From: Parafrankia elaeagni
GTDB taxonomy: Bacteria; Actinomycetota; Actinomycetes; Frankiales; Frankiaceae
Assembly: GCF_000374165.1 (NCBI RefSeq)
Contig: NZ_KB893718.1
Coordinates: 1-59,547 of the forward strand
DNA length: 59,547 nucleotides
Direction of reading: 5' to 3'
Shown: positions 44,348-53,784 of the stretch, piece by piece
Layout of the letters: each line of letters opens with the position of its first letter
How positions within the stretch are numbered: position 1 is the stretch's first letter
Program-made: the position numbers and the translations under genes
Notes under the pieces: model-generated
Told to the model about the DNA's origin: nothing
Databases searched by the model: none
The model's input: only the letters and a program-made list of their open reading frames with translations

Positions 44348-46069
44348 GTGAGCTGGCCTCCGAACGATGGCAATCCGGACGGTGGGGATGCGCGTGACCG
44401 CCGCCGGAGGCCACCCGGCGCGGGCGCGGGCCGGTCGGCTTCCCCCGACCCCCGGGCGCCCCGGGCCGGTTCTCCGAGACCTCCCGCCGGCGGTGAGAAC
44501 TGGCCGGCCGGCGGGTGGCCCCGCCGTGAGCCCCGACCGGTTCCGCCGGCGGTTCCGCCGACCAGACGACTGCCACCGGCCACCCCGCCCGCCGGCCCCG
44601 GGTCACGCCAGCCTGGGTCACGCCAGCCCGGTTCGCAGCAGCCGGGAGCAGGGTGGCCGCCGCCTCCCGGACCGGGCGGTGGCCGGCCCGAGCGTTCGCA
44701 CCCCCGCCCGGGTGACCGTGGCGGCGCGGCGCCGGCCGGGCCGTACGGCCGGTACGACCCGAACAGCCCCCGCGACCCGTATGACCCGTACGGCCCGTCT
44801 GCGGACGAGCCTGTCGACGAACCGCGGCGGCCGGTCAGCGGCGCACGCCGTGCCATCCTGGTGTGCGCGGCTCTGGTCTCCGTCGCGGTGCTGGCGGTCG
44901 CGACGAGCGGTTGGGCCGTTCTGCGCCACTATGACGGCAAGGTCGGCCATGTGAACCTGTCGTTCTCGGATGCCGCTGCCCGACCCGACTCGGCCGGGGG
45001 TGGGACCCAGAACATCCTGCTCGTCGGGTCCGACACCCGGGCGGGCACCGAGGGGGAGTTCGGGCAGACCGAGGGCCAGCGCTCGGACACGACGATCCTG
45101 GCGCATCTCGACTCCGACGGCTCCACGACGCTGGTGTCGTTCCCGCGGGACCTGTGGGTCGAGATCCCGGCCTACGCCGACTCCGACGGCACGGAGCACG
45201 GCCCGCAGAAGTCCAAGCTCAACGCGGCGTTCGCGTACGGTGGCCCGTCACTGCTGATCCGGACGATCGAGACGCTCACCAACATCAGGATCGACCACTA
45301 CCTGCAGATCGACTTCGTGGGCTTCCAGGCGATGACCGATGCGCTCGGTGGCGTGACGGTCTGCGTCAAGGAGCTTCCGCCCGAACTGAAGTCGCGCGGC
45401 CTCGACAACCTCAACGACAGGTACTCCGGCTGGCACGGCCAGGTCGGCGACAACACCCTCGACGGCACCCAGGCGCTGGCCTTCGTCCGCCAGCGCTACG
45501 GTCTGCCGGAGGGGGACATCGACCGCATCCGCCGGCAGCAGCAGTTCCTCGGTGTGGTCTTCCGCTCCATCGCCTCGACCGGCACCCTGCTCAACCCCGG
45601 GAAACTGATCGACGTCGTCGACGCGGCCACCTCGGCGCTGACACTCGACGAGAACACATCCCTGGCCGACCTGCGCCTGCTGGCCGTGCGGATGCAGGGC
45701 ATCAGCAGCGGCGGGGTCGCCTTCGAGACGATCCCCGCGACGCCGTCGACGGTCGGCGAGCAGTCGGTGCTGCTCGCCAGTCCAGAAGAGCTGGGAGCGC
45801 TGCTGAACCGGCTCGGTGGGTCCGTTCCACAGAGTGCCGGCGCGACCGCCCTCGTTCCGGCGGGCTCGGTGGCGCCCGCGCACCTCGCCGTTCCGGCGGG
45901 CTCTGCTCCGGCGGGCGCTGTTCCGGCGGGCGCTGTGGTGCCGGCGAACCAGACGTCGCGGGAGCGGGCGGTGTCCGCTCGGTCGGTGCAGACCCAGGGC
46001 CAGCCGGTGCAGGCCCAGGATGCGCCGGCCCAGGGCGCGCCGGCCGAGGGCGTTGGCTGCACGTACTGA
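44348..46069 (+). CDS. LytR-CpsA-Psr (LCP) family cell-wall ligase
   Basis: Membrane-anchored phosphotransferase that attaches secondary polymers to peptidoglycan. Start placed at GTG 44348 (573 aa), with GAGGGG eight bases upstream; GTG 44342 is too close to that site. About 170 Pro/Arg/Gly-rich cytoplasmic residues precede one transmembrane helix (about 174-197). The LCP domain has NILLVGSDTRAG, DTTILAHLDSDG, LVSFPRDLWVEIP and the Arg-rich ALAFVRQRYGLPEGDIDRIRR (20 shown). The C-terminal tail carries 15-bp-type repeats (SAPAGAVPAGAVV). Confidence 0.92.
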   Translation: MSWPPNDGNPDGGDARDRRRRPPGAGAGRSASPDPRAPRAGSPRPPAGGENWPAGGWPRREPRPVPPAVPPTRRLPPATPPAGPGSRQPGSRQPGSQQPGAGWPPPPGPGGGRPERSHPRPGDRGGAAPAGPYGRYDPNSPRDPYDPYGPSADEPVDEPRRPVSGARRAILVCAALVSVAVLAVATSGWAVLRHYDGKVGHVNLSFSDAAARPDSAGGGTQNILLVGSDTRAGTEGEFGQTEGQRSDTTILAHLDSDGSTTLVSFPRDLWVEIPAYADSDGTEHGPQKSKLNAAFAYGGPSLLIRTIETLTNIRIDHYLQIDFVGFQAMTDALGGVTVCVKELPPELKSRGLDNLNDRYSGWHGQVGDNTLDGTQALAFVRQRYGLPEGDIDRIRRQQQFLGVVFRSIASTGTLLNPGKLIDVVDAATSALTLDENTSLADLRLLAVRMQGISSGGVAFETIPATPSTVGEQSVLLASPEELGALLNRLGGSVPQSAGATALVPAGSVAPAHLAVPAGSAPAGAVPAGAVVPANQTSRERAVSARSVQTQGQPVQAQDAPAQGAPAEGVGCTY

Positions 46070-46107
46070 GCGGCGCGGTGGCCGGCGCCCGCGCCGCGAG
46101 GTCCGTC

Positions 46108-46140
46108 CAGCACACCCGCCGGGGATCAGCGGGTGTGCTG
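46108..46140. terminator. Bidirectional hairpin between the LCP and YihY genes
   Basis: CAGCACACCCGC (46108-46119) and GCGGGTGTGCTG (46129-46140), a perfect 12-bp stem with a 9-base loop. It covers the stop codon of the minus-strand YihY gene. Confidence 0.7.
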
Positions 46141-47202
46141 CCGGTGCTCGCCGCGGTGGCGTCGGCGCGGCGGGCGCTCGTCCAGCGCGGCGTTGAGCTC
46201 GGCGCCCAGCAGGACCGCCAGCGCGGTGATGTAGAAGAAGAGCAGGGCGGCGACCGGCGCGGCGAGCGATCCGTAGACGAGCTCGTTGCTGAAGACCAGC
46301 TCCAGGTACATGCGGAGCAGATAGCTGCCGACGAGCCACAGACACAGGGCCAGCCCTGCGCCGGGCAGTGCCCGCCGCCACGGGCGGCGCTGTGGCAGCG
46401 CCAGGTTGTACAGCGCCGTCAGCATCGCCAGCGAGACCACGCCGACCACCGGCCAGAAGAGGTCCTTCAGCAGCTCGTCCACGATCGGGTGGCGGCCGGA
46501 GTCGAGCAGGTCGGAGAGAATGCCCGGCCCGAGCACCAGCGCGGGCAGCAGGATGACACCGGTCGCGACCTGGGCGAGGAACAGAGCGAGGGCGAGGAGT
46601 CGGCTGCGCACCGCGGAACGCAGCTCCCGCTGGCCGTACGCGATCGTGATCGTGTTGACGAACGTCGCCATCGCGGCGGATCCCGTCCACAGTGACAGCA
46701 GGAAGCCGATGGAGATGACATCCGGCCGGCCGCGGGAGAGGATCTCGTCAATCGTCGGCCGCACCGTGTCGTCGACCACCGACTCCGTGAGCAGGTTGTC
46801 GGCGGCGCCGAGGATGGTCTGGCGGACGTTGTCCAGGGCGTCACCGCCCAGGGCGTCACCGACGTAGCCGATGGTGCCGAGCAGCGCGAGCAGCAGCGGC
46901 GGCATCGACAGCAGCTGCCAGAAGCCGGCTTCGGCGGCGAGCCCGAGCACCCGGTGCCGCCAGGCGTTGGAGACGGTCGCCCGGGCCAGGCGCAGAGCGC
47001 TCCAGGGGATCCAGGAACGGGGCCGCAGCAGCCGGCGGGCGAGATCTCGCGGGGCCTCACCGCGAAGGGGGCCGCCGGGGCCGAAGAAGACGCGGAACCC
47101 GACAAGGGCCCGCCCCGCGCGCCGGGCTGCCCCGCGTGCGGGGCCTGGGCCACTCCCGGGGGGTGCCAGGGCAGGCGCCGGCTCGTTCCCCGTGGTGGAC
47201 AC
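46126..47202 (-). CDS. YihY/BrkB-family inner-membrane protein
   Basis: 358 aa from GTG 47202 with about six membrane helices. The family segments include FWQLLSMPPLLLALLGTIGY, ISIGFLLSLWTGSAAMATFV, VVGVVSLAMLTALYNLALPQ and YGSLAAPVAALLFFYITALA; LGAELNAALDE near the end is characteristic. The biochemical role of the family is unsettled. Confidence 0.88.
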   Translation of the reverse strand: MSTTGNEPAPALAPPGSGPGPARGAARRAGRALVGFRVFFGPGGPLRGEAPRDLARRLLRPRSWIPWSALRLARATVSNAWRHRVLGLAAEAGFWQLLSMPPLLLALLGTIGYVGDALGGDALDNVRQTILGAADNLLTESVVDDTVRPTIDEILSRGRPDVISIGFLLSLWTGSAAMATFVNTITIAYGQRELRSAVRSRLLALALFLAQVATGVILLPALVLGPGILSDLLDSGRHPIVDELLKDLFWPVVGVVSLAMLTALYNLALPQRRPWRRALPGAGLALCLWLVGSYLLRMYLELVFSNELVYGSLAAPVAALLFFYITALAVLLGAELNAALDERPPRRRHRGEHRQHTR

Positions 47203-47284
47203 GTGCCCACCGTATGACTACCCACCCAGGTGGGCGGTCAGCGCACCCTTCGGTCAGATCCGTGTGGTCGATGTGGGTATCGGC

Positions 47285-47355
47285 CCGGCCTGGCGGCCAC
47301 GACGCCAGGCCGGACACGAGTCGAGGGCATGCCATGCGTCCATGGCATGCCCTCG
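47285..47355 (-). terminator. Two tandem hairpins downstream of the small zinc-binding protein gene
   Basis: Hairpin 1: perfect 15-bp stem, arms 47322-47336 and 47341-47355, loop CGTC. Hairpin 2: 11-bp stem, arms 47285-47295 and 47303-47313. On the minus strand the stronger one begins 14 bp after the stop at 47369. Confidence 0.75.
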
Positions 47356-47368
47356 GTAGCAGGATGTG

Positions 47369-47569
47369 TCAGGAGACACTCAGCTTTTCGGTCTCGTCGT
47401 GGTACTCGACTGCCACCGAACGGAGCTTGGAGTCGTACGACTTCGCGTGGTGGCGGCAGAACAGCAGGTCTCCGCCGCCAGGCAGAACGACTCGGACGTA
47501 CGCCTGTGCGCCGCACCTGTCGCAACGGTCGAGGTTGGTCAGCGTCGGCTTCGTGGTAGTCCCTGTCAC
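47369..47569 (-). CDS. Small actinobacterial zinc-binding protein (DUF7455-like)
   Basis: 66 aa from GTG 47569, chosen over the longer frame (47614) because GGAGAAGG lies just upstream. LDRCDRCGAQAYVRVVLPG supplies a Cys-x-x-Cys pair and LLFCRHHAKSY a Cys-x-His-His group, suggesting one zinc site. The type is widespread in actinobacteria, often near sigma factor or sepH genes; function unknown. Confidence 0.8.
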   Translation of the reverse strand: MTGTTTKPTLTNLDRCDRCGAQAYVRVVLPGGGDLLFCRHHAKSYDSKLRSVAVEYHDETEKLSVS

Positions 47570-47728
47570 ACCTTCTCCAACTGTGTTGAGCGGCCAGACG
47601 TTCCGCCTGACCATGTGACGGTTTACTCACAGCCGGCTCTCTCGGCGTCGTTGCATCCAGAGCGGCCCCCGCCCCCCGGTTCCACCCGGGGGTGGAGCGG
47701 TGACGGGTCTCGTGCTCAGGTCCGCCGG

Positions 47729-50119
47729 TCAGGGCCGGCGAGCGCCGAACACGATGTCATCCCATGCTGGCACCGACTTGCGCCCGCGTCGACCGCCTGT
47801 GGGACGTTCGCCTCCACGAGCTGTCCCGTTCTGGCGCCCACGATTACCCGTTGTCGCCGCCTGGTTGCCCCGCGTTGACTTTGTGGCCGTTTCCGTTGCC
47901 TCGTCCGCCGGATCTGTGGCAGTGCTCTCATCTGCGGCGTCCGAGGTGGGAGCCGTCGCCGGGGCTGGGCCACCGGTCGCGGCACCGTGGACTGCGGGGC
48001 CGTCGGCCACGGCGGCGGCGGTGCCGGCGGTGCCGGCGGCGTTCTCGCCCGGGGTGGTCCCTGCCAGGTGCTCGGTGCCGCTCGGATCCGCTCCCGCGGC
48101 AGCCGGCGCGGACCCGGCGGCGCCGGGTGGCGCGGGCGAGTCGGTGGCGCGGGCGACCGCGGCGCCGCCGCCAGCCGCCCCCGCTCCGCCCGGTACCCGT
48201 GCGGCGCCGGTACCGGGGCGCCCCGGCGCCGACGCCGCCGTGCGCGCGGGGGTGCTACGGCTCCCAGCGGCACGGCGTGGCCCGCCGGCCGCGGTGGCTG
48301 ACCGGCGTGGCGCGGTCTGCAGCGGTGCGGTCTGCAGCGGTGTTACGGACGTCTCCGCCGCTGTCGTCCCCTCTTCGGTGCCCGTCGGCCCGGCGGCCGT
48401 GACAGGGCCCGGAGAGTCGGTCGGGGTCTCGTCCCAGCCGTCCTCGGCGGGTGACATCCCGGTCAGATCCTCGGTGGCCTCCGTGCCCGTGCCCGTGCCG
48501 TTGATGCCGGCCGTCTCCGGCGCGACGTCCGAGAGCGAGGCCGGGCTGGGGCCGGCGCCGAGGAGATTCACCTCGTCGATCGGCTTCGACCCGGTGTAGG
48601 GGACCTGAGCCGCAGTGGGCACTGCCTCGTCGCGGGCGGCGGCGAAGTCGGGGGCGAGGGCACGGCGGCCGGCCGGCACCGAGGCGGAGGGGTGGCCCTC
48701 GCCGCCGTGGTCGGCCGTGCCGTGGTCGGGCGTGCCGTGGTCCGGCGGAGGCACCGCCCGGTCGCGGGTGGCGAACCTGCCAGCGGGCGGTGCGGCGCGC
48801 CGGCCGCCCGCGGGCCGGGCCGGCGTTCCCGGCGCCGTTCCCTGCCATGGGGTCGGGGCCGCCCGGCGGGCCGCGGACACCGGACGGGACGGGGCGGCCG
48901 GGTAGGCATCCTGGGACGACGCGATCCGGGTGGGCCCGGTGTGCTCCGATGAGTGGGACCGGCCCGCCCCGTGGAGACCCGTACCCCGACCGGCGGCGTC
49001 GTACCCGGCCGGCTCGTACCCCTCGGCGTTGTCGTGGCCGGCGTTGTCGTGGCCGGAAGCTTCGTACCCGGCGGTTTCGGTGGCTCCGGCGTCGCCGTAC
49101 CCGCCCGCCCCATGCGCAGCGGCCTCGTAGCCGGTGGGCTCGTACCCGGTGCCGCCGTAGGCCACGCCGCCGTGGCCGGCGGACTGGTGCCCGGCGGACT
49201 GGTGCCCGGCGTCATTACCCGCGCTGTCGACTCCAGCCGGCTTGTGGGCGGCGGCGGCGGTGGTGGTGGCCTGCGGGCCAGCCACGGGGGCCGGCCCGGC
49301 GGCGTCCGCCTGGCCGTACCCGGCCGGATCCGGCGCGCCGTGGCCGGCCGGCAGGTAGCCGGCAGCGTTCACCGCGGCCGCGGTGGGAAACGCGGTGGGC
49401 ACGGCGGTCGGAGCAGCCGGCTCCTGCGGCTGGAAGGATCCACCGGCCCCGTGGGTGCTGCTCGGGTAGGCCGGGGGGGCGCCCTGGTCGTGCACGAGGG
49501 TGAGCGCCGGTGCGGAGGCACGGCCGGGACCCTGCGGCTGTGCCGGTGGCAGCTCGACGGACTCGGGGGCGACCAGCGCCCGAGCGGCGTCGTCGTGAGG
49601 GCGCACGCGGCGGACCACCGGGTCCCACGTCCAGCGGGCGCAGCGGCTGTCCGAGGTGAGCTGGACCAGCCAGATCCCGTCCACCCGCCGCCAGGCGTCC
49701 CACTGGGCGGCGATCGGATCGTCCTGGACACTGAGCAGGCGCGCGTCGACGACCTCGCCGAGGGGCCGGCCCGGTATGCCGCCGGGGTCCTTCGGGAGCA
49801 GCGCGGCGCGGGCCTCCTGGACCACCCTGGCGCGCTCGGCGAGGACGGGCCCCTCGTAGCGCTCGACCCGCTCCACGGGGATGCCCGCGGCTCGCGCGAC
49901 GTCCGCGGCGGTCTCGCCGGCCCGAAGCCGGGCCTGGATCTCGCGGGGGGTCAGCGCGCTTTCCGCGCGTACTTCACTACGTCGGGCCCCGCGCAGAGCG
50001 GCCCTCAGCCGATCGTCAACGGCGACCCGGAACTGTTCCGCATCGGCACGCCCGGCTGCGTCGGCGAGTACGAGATAGCCGCCGTCCTCGCTGAGTGCGA
50101 CCGCCCGCAGCTCGCGCAT
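47729..50119 (-). CDS. sepH: Septation protein SepH, strongly expanded
   Basis: FtsZ-binding protein that helps assemble the Z-ring. 796 aa from ATG 50119, preceded by GGAGGAGAAGG; the frame runs on to 50422. The conserved DUF3071 domain is at the N-terminus (MRELRAVALSEDGGYLVLAD; then the helix-turn-helix-like LTPREIQARLRAGETAADVA), and the conserved C-terminal motif PAWDDIVFGARRP is intact. Between them are about 550 residues of Ala/Gly/Pro/His/Tyr-rich sequence with repeats such as SAGHQSAGH and DNAGHDNA, much more than in Streptomyces SepH (about 340 aa in total). Confidence 0.9.
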   Translation of the reverse strand: MRELRAVALSEDGGYLVLADAAGRADAEQFRVAVDDRLRAALRGARRSEVRAESALTPREIQARLRAGETAADVARAAGIPVERVERYEGPVLAERARVVQEARAALLPKDPGGIPGRPLGEVVDARLLSVQDDPIAAQWDAWRRVDGIWLVQLTSDSRCARWTWDPVVRRVRPHDDAARALVAPESVELPPAQPQGPGRASAPALTLVHDQGAPPAYPSSTHGAGGSFQPQEPAAPTAVPTAFPTAAAVNAAGYLPAGHGAPDPAGYGQADAAGPAPVAGPQATTTAAAAHKPAGVDSAGNDAGHQSAGHQSAGHGGVAYGGTGYEPTGYEAAAHGAGGYGDAGATETAGYEASGHDNAGHDNAEGYEPAGYDAAGRGTGLHGAGRSHSSEHTGPTRIASSQDAYPAAPSRPVSAARRAAPTPWQGTAPGTPARPAGGRRAAPPAGRFATRDRAVPPPDHGTPDHGTADHGGEGHPSASVPAGRRALAPDFAAARDEAVPTAAQVPYTGSKPIDEVNLLGAGPSPASLSDVAPETAGINGTGTGTEATEDLTGMSPAEDGWDETPTDSPGPVTAAGPTGTEEGTTAAETSVTPLQTAPLQTAPRRSATAAGGPRRAAGSRSTPARTAASAPGRPGTGAARVPGGAGAAGGGAAVARATDSPAPPGAAGSAPAAAGADPSGTEHLAGTTPGENAAGTAGTAAAVADGPAVHGAATGGPAPATAPTSDAADESTATDPADEATETATKSTRGNQAATTGNRGRQNGTARGGERPTGGRRGRKSVPAWDDIVFGARRP

Positions 50120-50409
50120 GGCGCCTTCTCCTCCCGTCGATCTCCTGCCGTGGGGCCCGGCGCGGTGACACACCGTGCCGACACCCATACGGGGCCGGGC
50201 ATCCGGCCTGCCCCGCGGGACACCCTGAGGGCACGCCGACGTGCGGCGTGCACGCCAAACCGCCTCGCCGCCATGCCCGGTAGGTGACAGCCTGCCATCG
50301 ATGGCGCCAGACGGTCGCATTGCGGCCGACGACACGCACAGTCTGACTCGCGTCGAAGGTTCTGGACACGTCGGGGGCTGGTCCCGGACGTCGATGTGAC
50401 GTATCACCA

Positions 50410-50443
50410 CCGGACGGACCACCCATGTGGATGGCCCGTCCGG
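50410..50443 (-). terminator. Hairpin after ppgK
   Basis: CCGGACGG (50410-50417) and CCGTCCGG (50436-50443) with an inner CCAC/GTGG pair form an interrupted stem 45 bp after the ppgK stop. The remaining ppgK-sepH gap (50120-50409) shows nothing else definite. Confidence 0.5.
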
Positions 50444-50487
50444 GGGATGCCCGCAGGACGGGCGGACGATTCGCCAGCCCGTCGTGC

Positions 50488-51315
50488 TCAGGGACGCCGG
50501 CCCCCCGGCGGCCGGGTGGCCGGGCCTCGCCGGCGGGCCGGTCGCGGGGCAGGCCGCGGGCGGATCTGCTCACCGGCGGCGAACATGGCCGCCCCGACGA
50601 TGCCCGCCTCGTTCTGCAGCTGCGCCGGGACGACCTTCGTCCGGAGCTCCAGATGGTCGAAGAAGCGGTCCGCCTTCTTGCTCGCCCCACCGCCGACGAT
50701 GATCAGGTCAGGCCACAGCAGCGCCTCCAGCGCGCCCAGGTAGCGGTTGACCCGTTTGGCCCACTTCTCCCAGGAGAGGTCCTCGCGCTCCCGAGCGGCG
50801 TCGGACGTCTTCGTCTCCGCGTCGTGGCCGTGAATCTCCAGGTGCCCCAGCTCCGTGTTCGGGATCAGCTGGCCGTGCAGGAACAACGCGGTGCCGATAC
50901 CGGTGCCGAAGGTGGTCATCACGACAAGGCCGGCGGTGTCGCGGCCGGCACCGAAGGCCATCTCGGCGATCCCCGCGGCGTCCGCGTCGTTGACGACCGC
51001 GACCTCCGTGCCGCCGAGCGCCGGGCCGAGTGCCCCGCCGAGCACCGCGGACACGTCGCTGCCGACCCAGCTCTCGTCGACGTTCGCGGCGGTGTGTGCC
51101 ACCCCTGCCCTGATCACCGCGGGGAAGGTGGCGCCGACCGGGCCGGTCCACCCGAAGTGCTCGGCCACCTGCGCGACGGTCCGTGCGACGGCCTCGGGCT
51201 CCGCCGGCTGCGGCGTGGGGATGCGGAACCGGGGGGCGACCAGCGTTCCGTCCTCAGTGTCGACCGGGGCGCCCTTGATACCCGTCCCACCGATGTCGAC
51301 CCCGAAGACCCGCAT
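50488..51315 (-). CDS. ppgK: Polyphosphate-dependent glucokinase (PPGK)
   Basis: Phosphorylates glucose using polyphosphate (and usually ATP). 275 aa from ATG 51315, preceded by AGGACGGGG; the frame is open from 51372. ROK-family features: [34 protein letters not shown] (with the catalytic Asp), [12 protein letters not shown] and [15 protein letters not shown]. The C-terminus has a short Arg/Pro-rich tail. Confidence 0.92.
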   Translation of the reverse strand: MRVFGVDIGGTGIKGAPVDTEDGTLVAPRFRIPTPQPAEPEAVARTVAQVAEHFGWTGPVGATFPAVIRAGVAHTAANVDESWVGSDVSAVLGGALGPALGGTEVAVVNDADAAGIAEMAFGAGRDTAGLVVMTTFGTGIGTALFLHGQLIPNTELGHLEIHGHDAETKTSDAAREREDLSWEKWAKRVNRYLGALEALLWPDLIIVGGGASKKADRFFDHLELRTKVVPAQLQNEAGIVGAAMFAAGEQIRPRPAPRPARRRGPATRPPGGRRP

Positions 51316-51609
51316 GTACCCCGTCCTCTCCCCAGTGTCTCGCTGTGCGCCGTGCCACGAGCGCCGTGCCACGGAGCGCCGTGTTCCGAAACGCCGGCGC
51401 CGGGCGGCCTCGCCGGGCCACGCCGACCTTGCCTTACCTGCTGTAGTTTCGCAGGCCGCCGGGACGTCGTGGCGATCGCGGGCGCTTTCGACGGTGCCGG
51501 ACGTTCATAGCCACTGCGGACGATCGGGCCACCCGGGGCACGACCCCCGGCGTCGGGCGTGCCCGTCCAAACGCGTGTGCCCCGTCCGGGCGGCACCTAG
51601 TCTGGCCAT

Positions 51610-52602
51610 ATGCGGCTGACCGATTCCCACGGGCGAGTCGCGACCGACCTGAGGGTGTCGCTGACCGACCGGTGCAACCTCCGTTGCACCTACTGCATGC
51701 CCGCCCAGGGGCTCGACTGGCTGCCCACCGCGCGGATCCTCACCGACGACGAGGTCCTGCGCCTGGTCACGCTCGCGGTGACCAGGCTCGGGGTGACCGA
51801 GATCCGCCTCACCGGGGGTGAGCCGACCCTGCGGCCCAGCCTCGTCCACCTGGTGGAACGGATGGCGGCGCTGTCGCCGCGGCCCGAGATCTCGCTCACC
51901 ACGAACGGCCTGCGGCTGAGTGACCTGGCGCCCCGGCTGGCCGCCGTGGGCCTGGACCGCGTCAACGTCTCGCTGGACACACTGCGCGCCGACCGCTTCG
52001 CCCGGATCACCCGCCGGGACCGGATCGAGGACGTCCTCGCCGGCATGGCCGCCGCGGTCGACGCCGGGCTCACCCCGGTGAAGGTCAACGCTGTCCTCGT
52101 CCGTGGCCTGAACGATGACGAGGCGGCGCCGCTGCTGCGCTTCTGCCTGGAGCACGGCTACGAGCTGAGGTTCATCGAGCAGATGCCGCTCGACGCCCAG
52201 CACGGCTGGCGCCGGGCCGAGATGGTCACGGCAGCTGAGATCATGGAGCTGCTGCGGGCCGAGTTCGGTCTGGAACCGGCTCGGGCCCAGTCGCGGGGGA
52301 GCGCACCGGCCGAGTTGTTCATGGTTGACGGCGGCCCGGGCACCGTCGGGGTGATCGGCTCGGTGTCCGCGCCGTTCTGCGCCGCCTGCGACCGGGTGCG
52401 GCTCACCGCGGACGGGCAGGTCCGCAACTGCCTGTTCGCGCGGGAGGAGTCGGATCTGCGGGGCCCGATGCGCGCCGGCGCCGACGACGACGAACTGGCC
52501 GTCCTGTGGGCCCGGGCCGTTGCGGGCAAGCGTGCCGGCCACGGCATCGACACACCCGGCTTCCGCCAGCCGGACCGCCCGATGTCGGCGATCGGCGGTT
52601 GA
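51610..52602 (+). CDS. moaA: GTP 3',8-cyclase MoaA
   Basis: Radical SAM enzyme for the first step of molybdenum cofactor synthesis. 330 aa. The SAM cluster cysteines are 22, 26 and 29 (RCNLRCTYCMP), and the C-terminal cluster cysteines are 257, 260 and 274 (APFCAACDRVRL, NCLF). The protein ends in the essential Gly-Gly (SAIGG). The 294-bp gap upstream, divergent from ppgK, shows no clear element. moaA-mobA-DUF6457 form a plus-strand cluster. Confidence 0.95.
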   Translation: MRLTDSHGRVATDLRVSLTDRCNLRCTYCMPAQGLDWLPTARILTDDEVLRLVTLAVTRLGVTEIRLTGGEPTLRPSLVHLVERMAALSPRPEISLTTNGLRLSDLAPRLAAVGLDRVNVSLDTLRADRFARITRRDRIEDVLAGMAAAVDAGLTPVKVNAVLVRGLNDDEAAPLLRFCLEHGYELRFIEQMPLDAQHGWRRAEMVTAAEIMELLRAEFGLEPARAQSRGSAPAELFMVDGGPGTVGVIGSVSAPFCAACDRVRLTADGQVRNCLFAREESDLRGPMRAGADDDELAVLWARAVAGKRAGHGIDTPGFRQPDRPMSAIGG

Positions 52603-52613
52603 ATCCACCGGGA

Positions 52614-53288
52614 GTGTCCGCGCGGCCCGGGGCCACCCGCACGGGCGGCGGTGGCGTTCCGTGGGACGCGATCGTGCTGGCTGGCGGCCTGGCCCGGAGG
52701 ATGGGCGGCGCGGACAAGGCCACCCTCGAGGTGGACGGCGCCCGCCTGCTCGACCGCGTGCTCGGCGCGGTCGGCGCGGTCGGTTCGGTCGGTTCGGTCG
52801 GTTCGACCATCGTCGTCGGACCACCCCGGCCGCGGCCAGCTGGTTCCCGGCGGGTCAGGTGGGCCCGTGAGTACCCACCCGGCGGGGGCCCCGTCGCCGC
52901 CATTGCCGCGGGGCTGCGCCTGGTGGAGGCTCCGGTTGTCGTGGTCCTCGCCGTCGACCTGCCCTTTCTCGGCGCGGCCGAGATCCACCGCCTGCTCGAC
53001 CGGCTCGACGTGCGCTCCGCTGCCGTCCCTGCCGTCCCTGCCGTCCCTGCGGTTCCTGCCCCTGCCGACGTCGCGGTGCTGAGTGATCCGTCCGGGCGGA
53101 CGCAGTACCTGGCCGCTGCCTGGCGCACGATGGTGCTCCGGGCCGCGCTGCCGGCCCGTCCTGCCGGCTGTTCGGTGCGGTCGCTGCTGGCCGGCCGGCA
53201 GGTGCGCACGGTGCCGGCGGACGCCCGTGCCTGCCTGGACTGCGACGATCCCGAGGCGTTGGCCGCTGCCAGGGCCTGGCCGCGATGA
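52614..53288 (+). CDS. mobA: Molybdenum cofactor guanylyltransferase-like NTP transferase (MobA)
   Basis: 224 aa from GTG 52614; TTG 52599 overlapping the moaA stop is an alternative. It has the nucleotidyltransferase signature DAIVLAGGLARRMGGADKATLEV, shortened here to its first 20 or so residues, and the PPGGGPVAAIAAGL and VVVLAVDLPFL blocks. MobA attaches GMP to molybdopterin. Two loops carry 9-bp tandem repeats, GAVGAVGSVGSVGS (52767-52802) and AVPAVPAVPAVP (53022-53057). Confidence 0.82.
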   Translation: MSARPGATRTGGGGVPWDAIVLAGGLARRMGGADKATLEVDGARLLDRVLGAVGAVGSVGSVGSTIVVGPPRPRPAGSRRVRWAREYPPGGGPVAAIAAGLRLVEAPVVVVLAVDLPFLGAAEIHRLLDRLDVRSAAVPAVPAVPAVPAPADVAVLSDPSGRTQYLAAAWRTMVLRAALPARPAGCSVRSLLAGRQVRTVPADARACLDCDDPEALAAARAWPR

Positions 53289-53382
53289 CGCCGCCCGCGT
53301 CGGGCGGCGACCGGCCGCGGACGGCGTCGATCAGCAGCCGAAGAACGGGCTCGGCAGGCACACAGCGGATGGAGGCAGGCTG

Positions 53383-53682
53383 GTGACAGGTGGCGACGAA
53401 GTCTCGCGGGCCCTCGACGGGTGGGTCGCCCGGGTGAGCGCCGCGCTCGGCCTGGAGCCCGGAAGCGTGGACGCCGCGCTCGTCCTCGACCTCACCCGGG
53501 ATGTGGCGCACGGCGTCGCCAGGCCGGCGGCGCCGTTGACCGCGTTCCTGGTCGGGCTGGCGGCGGGCCGCGCCGGCGGGAGCGGGCCGGACGTGCACGC
53601 CGCGGTCGAGACGGTCCTGTCACTGCTCCCCGGCCCCGACGGCGGCACGGACACCGGGACGGGTAACGCCGCTCGGGCCTGA
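53383..53682 (+). CDS. DUF6457-like small protein
   Basis: 99 aa from GTG 53383, with GGAGG seven bases upstream (frame open from 53083). The LDGWVARVSAALGL and LDLTRDVAHGVARPAAPLTA segments match a small actinobacterial family regularly encoded beside mobA. Its function is unknown; context suggests molybdenum cofactor use. Confidence 0.75.
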   Translation: MTGGDEVSRALDGWVARVSAALGLEPGSVDAALVLDLTRDVAHGVARPAAPLTAFLVGLAAGRAGGSGPDVHAAVETVLSLLPGPDGGTDTGTGNAARA

Positions 53683-53700
53683 CGGACAACGCAACCCGTG

Positions 53701-53755
53701 CTGTCCGCCTGTCCGCCTGTCGGCCTGTCTGTCCGCCCGCCTGTCGGCGACGACC
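53701..53755. repeat. CTGTCCGC-type simple repeat
   Basis: Degenerate short tandem repeat of CTGTCCGC / CTGTCGGC between the DUF6457-like gene and the convergent membrane-protein gene. Confidence 0.6.
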
Positions 53756-53784
53756 GGGGGCGGCAGGCGGGCGTCAGTCGGGCG

